DNA of 8,525 nucleotides from PHAA01 sp034678805 (lineage in GTDB: Bacteria; Bacillota; Syntrophomonadia; Syntrophomonadales; Syntrophomonadaceae): NCBI GenBank assembly GCA_034678805.1, contig JAXDBN010000009.1, positions 1-8,525 of the forward strand, read 5' to 3'. Shown piece by piece: positions 1 through 5,965 of the stretch. The notes under the pieces are model-generated. The model searched no databases and was not told where the DNA came from. It was given only the letters and a program-made list of their open reading frames with translations. Position 1 is the first letter of the stretch. Every line of letters begins with the position of its first letter. A program made the position numbers and the translations under genes.

Positions 1-1
1 T

Positions 2-328
2 ATTCTCGCCACAGAAAATATCGAAGGTTATTATCCCCTGCCGGTAGAATTCGTAGGCCATGGCAATCATTATATCCTGCGGGTCAAGGGTGAAAGCATG
101 ATTGAGGCAGGGATTCTGGATGGTGACTACCTAATTGTACGTACTCAAGCTGATGCCGCTAATGGTGAAATCGTTGTGGCCATGCTGGAGGATGAGGCAA
201 CTGTCAAACGCTATTACAAGAGAGATAATTATATTGAATTAAAGCCCGAAAACAGCTCTATGCAACCGATTATCTCCCCTGAGGTAGCTATTCTGGGCAA
301 GGTAACCGGCTTACTCCGGCATATGTAA
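2..328 (+). CDS. lexA: LexA SOS repressor, C-terminal protease part (5' end outside window)
   Basis: This is the 3' part of an SOS-response repressor. The reading frame is open from base 2, and 108 residues plus a TAA stop are present. It corresponds to the peptidase S24 self-cleavage and dimerisation domain. The catalytic serine lies in a G-E-S-M motif (codon 95-97) and the catalytic lysine in A-T-V-K-R (codon 206-208). They are 37 residues apart, the same spacing as Ser119 and Lys156 in E. coli LexA. The segment ILATENIEG at the window edge aligns with the stretch just after the Ala-Gly cleavage bond, so that bond and the DNA-binding winged helix lie a few codons or more upstream, out of view. 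The frame continues upstream of the internal ATG at 98, so that ATG is not the start. The gene converges on glnA and ends at a shared terminator. Its promoter and any SOS box are not visible. A UmuD-like or phage S24 repressor is less likely given the close LexA match. Confidence 0.93.
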   Translation: MLATENIEGYYPLPVEFVGHGNHYILRVKGESMIEAGILDGDYLIVRTQADAANGEIVVAMLEDEATVKRYYKRDNYIELKPENSSMQPIISPEVAILGKVTGLLRHM

Positions 329-341
329 ACAATATAAGAAT

Positions 342-385
342 AAAAGCCACCTGGACAGTTATCAACGATGTCCGGGTGGCTTTTT
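342..385. terminator. Bidirectional rho-independent terminator between lexA and glnA
   Basis: A 16-bp stem is formed by 342-357 (AAAAGCCACCTGGACA) and 369-384 (TGTCCGGGTGGCTTTT), with one G-U wobble and an 11-base loop. On the plus strand it ends in a T5 run (381-385) and serves lexA, whose stop codon is 13 bases before the stem. On the minus strand the mirrored A-run gives TTTTA, and it serves glnA, whose stop codon is 17 bases before the stem. The symmetry of A-tract and T-tract around a GC-rich core is typical of terminators shared by convergent genes. Confidence 0.92.
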
Positions 386-401
386 ATATCAGGAAGGCTG
401 G

Positions 402-1730
402 TTAGAACTTCTCCAGGTACTCATTGATCTCCCAGTCATATACCCTGGCACTGTAATTTTCCCATTCCGTTGTTTTAGCTTTGACGAAACGTTTATAAAT
501 ATGTCTTCCTAGGGCAGATTGGATCAAGGTATCATTGCGCAGCTCTTTGACTGCCTCCAAAAGGTTTTCCGGAAGTGAAGATATCCCTTGTTCCATCCGG
601 GTAGCCAGATCCATTTCGTAAATGTTTTCTTCTACTGGCAGGGGCGGGATCAGTTTCTGGCGGATTCCTTCCAAGCCTGCTTTCAGTATTACCGCCATGG
701 CCAGGTAAGGATTACAGCTGGGATCCGGGCTGCGTACTTCCATCCTGGTGCTCATACCCCGTTTGGCCGGAATTCTTATTAACGGGCTGCGATTGCGATA
801 CGACCAGGCAATATATACCGGGGCTTCATAACCGGGAACCAACCTCTTATAGGAATTAACGGTTGGTCCGGTAATGGCGGTGATAGCCGGTGCATGTTTC
901 AATACACCTGCAATGAAATGACGACATTCATCACTTAAACCATCCTCTTTGGAGGGATCATAAAAAACATTTTTTCCATCCGCAAAAAGTGAAATATGCA
1001 TGTGCATGCCTGAACCGTTTATTCCGTACACCGGTTTGGGCATAAAAGTGGCATGCAAACCATGACGCTGGGCGACGGTCCTGACAAAGATACGGAAGGT
1101 CATAATATTATCAGCAGTTTTTAAACCTTCCTGGTATTTGAAATCTATTTCATGTTGCCCGGGGGCAACTTCATGATGAGCTGCTTCTATCTCGAAACCG
1201 ATTTTTTGCAGGGTTTCCACCATATCACGACGGGCTTCCTCCCCCTTATCTACCGGCGGCAAGTCAAAATAACTAGCCTTATCATTGGTTTTCAAGGTGG
1301 GAGTCCCATCCTCATCTACCTGGAACATAAAAAATTCAGGTTCCGGGCCAACCTGCATAGTGTAACCCATTTCCCGAGCCTCGGCCAGGACTCTAATTAA
1401 TGCATTACGGGGACAGCCTTCAAAAGGGTTGCCGTCTGGATCGAAAATATCGCAAATCAAACGTGCGGTCTTGGCGTCAGAGTTGGGATTCATCCAAGGG
1501 AGAACCAAAAATGTATCCAGGTCCGGACGCAGGTACATATCTGATTCTTCGATTCGTACGAAGCCTTCAATCGACGATCCATCAAACATCAATTCCCCAT
1601 CCAGGGCTTTATCAAGCTGGTCGACGGTAATAGAAATGCTTTTCAACACACCCAGAATGTCAGTGAATTGAAGTCGAATGAATTTGACATTTTCGGCTTC
1701 TACTGTTCTTATGATTTCTGCTCTATCCAA
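402..1730 (-). CDS. glnA: Glutamine synthetase, type I-alpha
   Basis: This gene encodes a cytoplasmic dodecameric enzyme that makes glutamine from glutamate, ammonia and ATP. It is 442 residues long, against 444 for B. subtilis GlnA, and I recognise close similarity along its whole length. Visible motifs are the FDGSSI signature (49-54), the metal-binding GPEPEFF (128-134), the ATP-binding K232-P-x..NGSGMHMHIS region, the PGYEAP flap glutamate (E302) and NRSPLIRIP (313-321). Arg59 matches the Arg62 used for feedback inhibition in B. subtilis GlnA. The adenylylation-site tyrosine motif of type I-beta enzymes is absent, so control by GlnE is not expected. The start is TTG, with AGGAGG at 1740-1745 nine bases upstream; no better in-frame ATG is seen nearby. 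It is the last gene of its block, 69 bases after the DUF456 gene, and ends at the shared terminator. No glnR gene and no GlnR/TnrA-type operator are visible upstream. Confidence 0.97.
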   Translation of the reverse strand: MDRAEIIRTVEAENVKFIRLQFTDILGVLKSISITVDQLDKALDGELMFDGSSIEGFVRIEESDMYLRPDLDTFLVLPWMNPNSDAKTARLICDIFDPDGNPFEGCPRNALIRVLAEAREMGYTMQVGPEPEFFMFQVDEDGTPTLKTNDKASYFDLPPVDKGEEARRDMVETLQKIGFEIEAAHHEVAPGQHEIDFKYQEGLKTADNIMTFRIFVRTVAQRHGLHATFMPKPVYGINGSGMHMHISLFADGKNVFYDPSKEDGLSDECRHFIAGVLKHAPAITAITGPTVNSYKRLVPGYEAPVYIAWSYRNRSPLIRIPAKRGMSTRMEVRSPDPSCNPYLAMAVILKAGLEGIRQKLIPPLPVEENIYEMDLATRMEQGISSLPENLLEAVKELRNDTLIQSALGRHIYKRFVKAKTTEWENYSARVYDWEINEYLEKF

Positions 1731-1739
1731 TCGATTATG

Positions 1740-1745
1740 CCTCCT
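1740..1745 (-). promoter_or_regulatory. Ribosome binding site that fixes the TTG start of glnA
   Basis: On the minus strand the sequence is AGGAGG, then nine bases (CATAATCGA), then TTG. This full-strength Shine-Dalgarno sequence compensates for the non-ATG start and supports the call of TTG at 1730-1728 as the first codon. Confidence 0.8.
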
Positions 1746-1799
1746 ATTTCAAGACTGATCTAACTAAAAAACTTTACCATATAACCTGAAGGCCTGCAA

Positions 1800-2279
1800 T
1801 CAAAATACTATAACCAGGAAGGAAATTAACATTCCAACCCCAATTATTACCTTGAATATTATCCCTGAAAACAATCCGATTACTGCACCCAAACCGGATT
1901 TCATAGCCTTCTGGAAATCGCTGCCTTGAGCCATTTCACCTGTCACGGCCCCAATCCAGGGGCAGATGATAATGCCAAGGGGAGGAAAAATAAACAGGCC
2001 TATTATACTGCCGATTACCGCTCCCCACATACCCAAACGGCTGGAATCAAAATATTTGGCTCCCAGGTAGGTGGATAAATAATCGACCAACATTGACAAT
2101 ACAGTGAGCCCGGCCAGGATGGTAAGATAACCGGCGGTGACAAGGTGGAAGCCCTCAAACCAGCCATAGGCGGCTATGGCTACAAAAACCATAGCGATCC
2201 CCGGGAGAAAGGGCAGAAATGTTCCTGCAATGCCCAGCACAATAACCACCAGGACGACAACCAAAACAGCCGTATTCAT
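1800..2279 (-). CDS. DUF456 family integral membrane protein
   Basis: This is a small, very hydrophobic protein of 159 residues whose function is unknown. The N-terminal G-T-F-L-P-F-L-P-G segment (19-27) followed by an A-x-Y-G-W-F-E-G-F stretch is what I recognise from DUF456 (PF04306) proteins. Likely membrane segments lie at about 3-24, 27-43, 50-68, 84-108 and 133-158. Two segments carry GxxxGxxxG patterns that both begin GAVIG (G86/G90/G94 and G131/G135/G139), suggesting tight helix packing and an internal repeat. Two ATG codons are close together at 2285 and 2279. The SD AGGAGG is only one base from the first but seven bases from the second, so I chose 2279. The gene follows the YnbB-like gene by about 20 bases and precedes glnA, so co-transcription is likely. 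It occupies the place where glnR lies in Bacillus, but it has no helix-turn-helix and is not a regulator of that type. Confidence 0.85.
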   Translation of the reverse strand: MNTAVLVVVLVVIVLGIAGTFLPFLPGIAMVFVAIAAYGWFEGFHLVTAGYLTILAGLTVLSMLVDYLSTYLGAKYFDSSRLGMWGAVIGSIIGLFIFPPLGIIICPWIGAVTGEMAQGSDFQKAMKSGLGAVIGLFSGIIFKVIIGVGMLISFLVIVF

Positions 2280-2300
2280 AGTCATTCCTCCTCTAGAATA

Positions 2301-3533
2301 TTAATTCAAGCCTAGAAAAGCATCTGCCAGATTTTTAATTACCCAACGACAATGTTCATAGGTCAGACCGCCTTGCCAATAGACAGTATACGGTTCTCTT
2401 AACGGTGCATCACAGGATATTTCTATGGAAGAACCCTGCACAAATGTTCCGGCTGCCATCACAATACGGTCATCATATCCTGGTACCGGGCCATACTCTA
2501 ATTGTACATCACTATCCACCGGAGAACAGTTTTGAACCAGCTGGCAAAACTTGATAACCTGCTCGGCACTGTTCATCTTGATAGCCTGGACAATATCACC
2601 ACGCGGCTCGGTTGAACCAGGGTATACCTGATAACCCATAGAATTGAATACATAAGCCAGCAGTGCGCTGCCTTTCATGGCTTGCAGTACAGTGTGAGGG
2701 GCAAGGAACAAACCCTGGTAAAGGCTGCGTTTATTAGACAGACTGGCCCCAAGTGCTTTACCTAGGCCCGGTGCGGTAAGCTGCCAGGCGACCTCCTCTA
2801 CCAAATCCCGGCGACCGGCAATATATCCTCCTGATGGGGCCAATCCGCCGCCCGGATTCTTTATCAGGGACCCTGCCATCAAATCCACTCCAACTTCTGA
2901 TGGTTCACAGATGTCGGTAAATTCCCCATAGCAATTATCAACAAATATAATAGTTTTAGGATTAGTTCCCCGTATGGTTTTTACCAACTCCGCAATGTCT
3001 TCAACTCTCAATGCCGGCCTTAAATTATAGCCCCGTGACCTTTGGATCAATACCACCCGGGTATTTTCGTTAACCATGGCCGCAATGGCTTGGTGATCAG
3101 GCTTTAACAGGTTGTCCAATCCACCTTCCTTATAAATGATACCCCGGGCAACCAGGGTGCCTTTATCGGAAATATGTTTGCCAATAATTTTACTAAGGGT
3201 ATCGTAGGGGCTGCCTATAGCTGACAAAAGTTCATCACCTGGTTTCAGCAGGGCAGCCAGGCATGCAGATATCGCATGGGTGCCGGATACAATTTGAGAA
3301 CGGACCATGGCATCTTCGGTTTGAAAAATCTCCGTATAAATATTTTCCAATTCATCGCGGCCCATGTCGCCATATCCATAGCCAGAAGAAGGGGCAAAAT
3401 AACTTTCCCGGACTCTATGGTTTTGAAAAGCCTTGAGCACCTTGACTTGATTGAAATAAGCAATGTCAGTCCACTCTGCAAAGGTATCGCTCAGGGATTG
3501 TTCTCCCTGGCGGATTAAACTGAGGGCATCCAA
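2301..3533 (-). CDS. ynbB: YnbB-like PLP-dependent enzyme (methionine gamma-lyase family, 'aluminium resistance protein')
   Basis: This is a fold-type I PLP enzyme of 410 residues in the family PF06838, probably cytoplasmic. The family is named for methionine gamma-lyase, but the physiological substrate of YnbB proteins is not established, so carbon-sulfur lyase activity is only an inference. Visible features are the phosphate-binding S-G-T-H-A-I segment (83-88), the aspartate that contacts the pyridine nitrogen in F-V-D-N-C-Y-G-E-F (D199), and the Schiff-base lysine in G-S-L-I-K-N-P-G-G-G (K225). The SSGYGYGDMGRD segment (49-60) near the N-terminus is characteristic of the family. The start is TTG at 3533. 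An in-frame TAG lies six codons upstream, and a modest SD (AGGG) sits eight bases before the start. No alternative ATG occurs before about residue 67. It follows the SpoVK-like gene by 49 bases, the same neighbour pairing as in Bacillus except that hflX is absent between them. Confidence 0.92.
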   Translation of the reverse strand: MDALSLIRQGEQSLSDTFAEWTDIAYFNQVKVLKAFQNHRVRESYFAPSSGYGYGDMGRDELENIYTEIFQTEDAMVRSQIVSGTHAISACLAALLKPGDELLSAIGSPYDTLSKIIGKHISDKGTLVARGIIYKEGGLDNLLKPDHQAIAAMVNENTRVVLIQRSRGYNLRPALRVEDIAELVKTIRGTNPKTIIFVDNCYGEFTDICEPSEVGVDLMAGSLIKNPGGGLAPSGGYIAGRRDLVEEVAWQLTAPGLGKALGASLSNKRSLYQGLFLAPHTVLQAMKGSALLAYVFNSMGYQVYPGSTEPRGDIVQAIKMNSAEQVIKFCQLVQNCSPVDSDVQLEYGPVPGYDDRIVMAAGTFVQGSSIEISCDAPLREPYTVYWQGGLTYEHCRWVIKNLADAFLGLN

Positions 3534-3582
3534 GTTTTTCCCTACTTTCTAAGATAATTAATTATGGCGGTTTGGTTACCTG

Positions 3583-4479
3583 CTATAATTCTGAATCATC
3601 GGGCAGATCAATATCTTCTACAGTCATCAGTTCCCTGCGGGTTAGAATCCCGGTGTCAACGATGCGCAGCGCCTGCAATCGAATGGACTTCTCGACCAGA
3701 TTACGCACATAACGGGCGTTGCCACTATGGGGATGACGCTTTTTAACAAACTCATCCAGTTTTGATTTCAATCGCCAGCGGCACTTACTGCTCGGTTCAT
3801 ACTCCCGGTCTTTATACATCTGAACTGCAATACGGAATAGCTGATCGCTTTCATAATCGGTAAAATCAATCTGAAGAGGAAATCTAGAACGTAAACCGGG
3901 ATTCGAGCGGATAAAGCTATCCATTTCGTGGCAATAACCGGCCAAAATGACCACCAGGTTATTGCGCTGGTCTTCCATAGACTTGACCAAGGTGGCGATG
4001 GCTTCTTTACCGAAATCCTTTTCCCCGCCCTGGGCTAAGGTATACGCTTCATCGACAAAGAGTACTCCTCCCAGCGACTTTTTGATAATCTCCTTGGTTT
4101 TTTGTGCCGTGTGGCCGATATATTCACCTACCAAATCAGCTCTTTCCGCTTCCACCAAATGACCACGGCTGAGGATGCCTATATCGCGATAAATGCTGCC
4201 CATAATCCTGGCTACCGTAGTCTTGCCAGTACCGGGATTACCTTTAAAAATGGAATGTAGTACAGTTGGGCAGGATTTTAATCCGTTGGCATCGCGTTGT
4301 TTTTGAATTAAAACAAATGCGGTTATTTCAGCAATGGTTTTTTTTACCGGCTTTAAACCTATTAACTGCTCCAATTCATTAAAGGCGTCAGTTTTTGTAA
4401 AAGCCTGTGGAGCCGATAAAGCCCCGGTAGCATTATCGCCAACAGCTGTATCATTTCTGAACCGCATCGATATTTCCAT
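3583..4479 (-). CDS. spoVK: SpoVK-like / CbxX-CfqX family AAA ATPase
   Basis: This is a single-domain AAA+ ATPase of 298 residues from the chosen start, close to B. subtilis SpoVK (about 322). Motifs in this numbering are Walker A GNPGTGKT (80-87), Walker B LFVDEA (140-145), the sensor-1 strand VVILAGY (176-182), arginine fingers in NPGLRSRFP (R197, R199) and sensor 2 in GNAR (253-256). The first 35 residues are polar and low in conservation. SpoVK acts in the mother cell during spore maturation; CbxX relatives remodel Rubisco. With no Rubisco gene here and hfq and ynbB adjacent, the SpoVK assignment is better supported, but a sporulation role is inferred. ATG codons occur at 4491, 4479 and 4467. 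GGTGAT (4484-4489), a match to the extended anti-SD, lies four bases before 4479, while only a poorly placed GGGG precedes 4491, so 4479 is preferred. The gene heads a block that continues to glnA. Confidence 0.9.
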   Translation of the reverse strand: MEISMRFRNDTAVGDNATGALSAPQAFTKTDAFNELEQLIGLKPVKKTIAEITAFVLIQKQRDANGLKSCPTVLHSIFKGNPGTGKTTVARIMGSIYRDIGILSRGHLVEAERADLVGEYIGHTAQKTKEIIKKSLGGVLFVDEAYTLAQGGEKDFGKEAIATLVKSMEDQRNNLVVILAGYCHEMDSFIRSNPGLRSRFPLQIDFTDYESDQLFRIAVQMYKDREYEPSSKCRWRLKSKLDEFVKKRHPHSGNARYVRNLVEKSIRLQALRIVDTGILTRRELMTVEDIDLPDDSEL

Positions 4480-4505
4480 TCCTATCACCATTTCCCCAAT
4501 CTAAT

Positions 4506-4523
4506 CTCATCTATATATATGAG
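4506..4523. promoter_or_regulatory. AT-rich near-palindrome upstream of the SpoVK-like gene
   Basis: The 18-base sequence CTCATCTATATATATGAG equals its own reverse complement except for one mismatched pair. It lies about 26 bases upstream of the chosen ATG (15 from the first ATG), inside the predicted leader. It could be an operator for a dimeric repressor or a weak RNA hairpin. No known regulator consensus was recognised, and AT-rich palindromes can arise by chance. Confidence 0.35.
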
Positions 4524-4590
4524 AAAAAGACCGGAGTGGTGACACAATATATACGGTTTTTAGTCAGATATCGGTGAATATTATTAATAG

Positions 4591-4618
4591 CATATACCTA
4601 ATTGATAATCCGGGTCAA
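4591..4618 (-). promoter_or_regulatory. Candidate sigma-A promoter for the SpoVK-like gene block
   Basis: On the minus strand, TTGACC (4618-4613, 5 of 6 to the -35 consensus) is followed after 16 bases by TATATG (4596-4591, 4 of 6 to the -10 consensus). It lies just downstream of the hfq terminator and about 100 bases before the first codon, so it would restart transcription for the second block. The rest of the 200-base intergenic region (4480-4691) shows only the terminator and the near-palindrome. No sporulation sigma factor promoter (sigma-E or sigma-K) could be fitted with correct spacing. Confidence 0.4.
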
Positions 4619-4624
4619 AAACCC

Positions 4625-4659
4625 AAAACAAAACTCCCCGGAATCCTAACCTGGGGAGT
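4625..4659 (-). terminator. Rho-independent terminator after hfq
   Basis: Read on the minus strand, ACTCCCC pairs with GGGGAGT (7 bp). A bulged A is followed by two further G-C pairs, closing an 8-base loop. The stem is followed by a T-rich tail (TTTGTTTT). The stem begins 32 bases after the hfq stop codon and separates the mutL-hfq block from the SpoVK-like gene. Confidence 0.85.
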
Positions 4660-4691
4660 CTTACTTAAGTACCTGTTCTAATTAAATTGAA

Positions 4692-4949
4692 TTAGACCTT
4701 TTCGGGTTCCGGCTTGGCATCCATCGACAGGATAGCGACGGGTTTGATTGGAGCCACGGTAGATATGGCATGTTTATACACCAGCTGCTGTTTACCGTCC
4801 AGTTCTACAACTACCGTAAAATTATCAAATCCTTTAACCATACCCCTTATCTGAAATCCGTTTACCAGGTAAATGGTAACCAGTATTTTATCTTTTCTGA
4901 CCTGGTTCAAGTAAGCATCCTGTAAGTTGAACTGCCCTTTATTTAACAA
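4692..4949 (-). CDS. hfq: RNA chaperone Hfq
   Basis: This is an Sm-like hexameric RNA chaperone that promotes pairing of small RNAs with mRNAs in the cytoplasm. From the chosen start it has 85 residues, and the Sm core is complete. Sm1 runs from L-Q-D-A-Y-L-N-Q through I-Y-L-V-N-G-F (9-32), and Sm2 is the Y-K-H-A-I-S-T motif (58-64) with the proximal RNA-binding residues. The rim motif is R18-K-D-K21, more basic than the RKEN of B. subtilis Hfq as I recall it. The C-terminal tail is short and charged. A longer reading would start at GTG 4964 (90 residues), but that GTG is part of the GTGGAGG that looks like the ribosome binding site. GGAGG (4958-4962) lies eight bases before TTG 4949, and the shorter N-terminus (M-L-N-K-G-Q-F-N-L-Q-D) fits known Hfq lengths better. 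The gene follows miaA, as in many bacteria, and ends at a rho-independent terminator. Confidence 0.95.
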   Translation of the reverse strand: MLNKGQFNLQDAYLNQVRKDKILVTIYLVNGFQIRGMVKGFDNFTVVVELDGKQQLVYKHAISTVAPIKPVAILSMDAKPEPEKV

Positions 4950-4957
4950 GGTTTTAG

Positions 4958-4962
4958 CCTCC
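4958..4962 (-). promoter_or_regulatory. Ribosome binding site that decides the hfq start
   Basis: GGAGG on the minus strand is followed by eight bases (CTAAAACC) and then TTG at 4949-4947. For the alternative GTG start at 4964 only a weak AAAGGA is available, about 16 bases upstream. The spacing therefore favours TTG. Confidence 0.7.
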
Positions 4963-4997
4963 ACTTCATTTATGTTTAATCCTTTGCCAATGGTATG

Positions 4998-5027
4998 ATT
5001 ATATGCTACGCCTTTAAGAATTGTCCA
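4998..5027 (-). promoter_or_regulatory. Candidate sigma-A promoter for hfq
   Basis: On the minus strand, TGGACA (5027-5022, 5 of 6 to the -35 consensus) is followed after 18 bases by a perfect TATAAT (5003-4998). The -35 element lies in the last codons of miaA and the -10 starts two bases after its stop. The predicted start of transcription is near 4991, about 40 bases before the TTG of hfq. This would allow hfq to be expressed separately from the mutL-miaA genes. Confidence 0.6.
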
Positions 5028-5938
5028 TCCATAAATTCACATATTTTATCAATTATTAGTTTTGAATCATGGTAGTCTTCCATATTGATCCAGTGAATGC
5101 GCTTGTCTTTCTTGAACCAGGTGTACTGGCGTTTGGCATAACGGCGCGTTTCCAGCTTTATGGCGGCAATCATTTCATGAAAATCAAGCAGCCCGTCCAG
5201 GTAAGCTCCTACCTGCTTGTAACCCAAACCCATCATGGAATTCATAGTTCTATCATACCCTTGTTTACGCAGCCTTATCACTTCCTCAACCAAACCATCA
5301 GTTATCATCTTATCAACTCTTTCTTCAATGCGGGCATAGAGCTGTGAGCGCTCCAGATATAGTCCAACCGCTGCTAATCTATAGGTGTTACGCTGACTGG
5401 TTTGGAGGGAAGAAAATGATTGCCCGGTAAGCTCATGTACCTCCAGCGCGCGGATTATTCTTTTTTTGTCATTGGGTCCCACCTTGGCTGCATAATCGGG
5501 ATCGACCATTTTCAGTTGTTCAAATAGACAGGGCAGACCTTGATCAGAGCATTCCTGTTCCCATTTTTGGCGTACCGGCTGCACCGCTTCCACCGGAAAG
5601 AAATCATAGTTGTCTGCTACTGCCTGATAATATAATCCGGTCCCGCCTACCAATAACGGAATTCTACCCCGGGCGGTTATTGTTTTGATAAGTTCTCTAG
5701 CCTGCTGCTGATAATCTGCCACTGTAAAATTTACGGACGGATCCACGATATCAACTAGATGATGCGGTACCCGATGCCTTTCCTCGGATGTGGGTTTAGC
5801 TGTACCGATATCCATACCGTGGTAGACCGCCATCGAGTCACAGGATATGATTTCTGCGCCAATAGCTTCCGCCAATCGTATGGAAATATCAGTTTTACCA
5901 ACTGCAGTGGGGCCTACCAGGGCGCCTAACTTTAACAT
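5006..5938 (-). CDS. miaA: tRNA dimethylallyltransferase MiaA
   Basis: MiaA transfers a dimethylallyl group to N6 of A37 in tRNAs that read codons beginning with U. It is 310 residues long, normal for the family. Visible features are the P-loop GPTAVGKT (9-16), the substrate-binding D-S-M-A-V-Y-H-G-M-D-I-G-T-A-K-P segment (34-49), the L-V-G-G-T-G-L-Y-Y segment near residue 100, and the conserved R-Y-A-K-R-Q-Y-T-W-F block near the C-terminus that contacts tRNA. The ATG at 5938 has AGGAG six bases upstream and starts three codons before the G-A-L-V-G-P-T strand, as usual. It follows the methyltransferase gene by 27 bases and precedes hfq by about 56 bases, a widespread pairing. A possible hfq promoter overlaps its last codons. 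Confidence 0.97.
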   Translation of the reverse strand: MLKLGALVGPTAVGKTDISIRLAEAIGAEIISCDSMAVYHGMDIGTAKPTSEERHRVPHHLVDIVDPSVNFTVADYQQQARELIKTITARGRIPLLVGGTGLYYQAVADNYDFFPVEAVQPVRQKWEQECSDQGLPCLFEQLKMVDPDYAAKVGPNDKKRIIRALEVHELTGQSFSSLQTSQRNTYRLAAVGLYLERSQLYARIEERVDKMITDGLVEEVIRLRKQGYDRTMNSMMGLGYKQVGAYLDGLLDFHEMIAAIKLETRRYAKRQYTWFKKDKRIHWINMEDYHDSKLIIDKICEFMDGQFLKA

Positions 5939-5965
5939 GATAGTCTCCTGTTTATTACTTAATAC

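Noticed and set aside
588..1671. Several plus-strand open frames of 60-82 codons opposite glnA
   Set aside because: They lie wholly antisense to the well-supported glnA, resemble no family I know and have no convincing ribosome binding sites.
1765..1799. Possible glnA promoter (TTGCAG, 17 bases, TAAAGT) in the DUF456-glnA gap
   Set aside because: Only 3 of 6 and 4 of 6 consensus matches, too weak to list as a feature. glnA can be read from the upstream genes.
3245..3518. Overlapping open frames on both strands within the 5' part of the ynbB-like gene
   Set aside because: They are shadows of the PLP enzyme reading frame, which has clear family motifs across this region.
3554..3565. Perfect 12-base palindrome ATAATTAATTAT between the SpoVK-like and ynbB-like genes
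   Set aside because: It is purely A and T, short and without an associated -35 element or T-tail. Chance is a sufficient explanation, although an operator cannot be excluded.
3583..4479. CbxX/CfqX Rubisco activase as the identity of the AAA ATPase
   Set aside because: The family is shared, but there are no Rubisco or Calvin-cycle genes here, and the hfq/ynbB neighbourhood is that of spoVK.
4522..4560. Terminator or attenuator-like element (ACCG ... CGGT followed by TTTTT on the minus strand) in the SpoVK-like gene leader
   Set aside because: The stem is only 4 bp with a loop of about 20 bases, too weak to terminate transcription.
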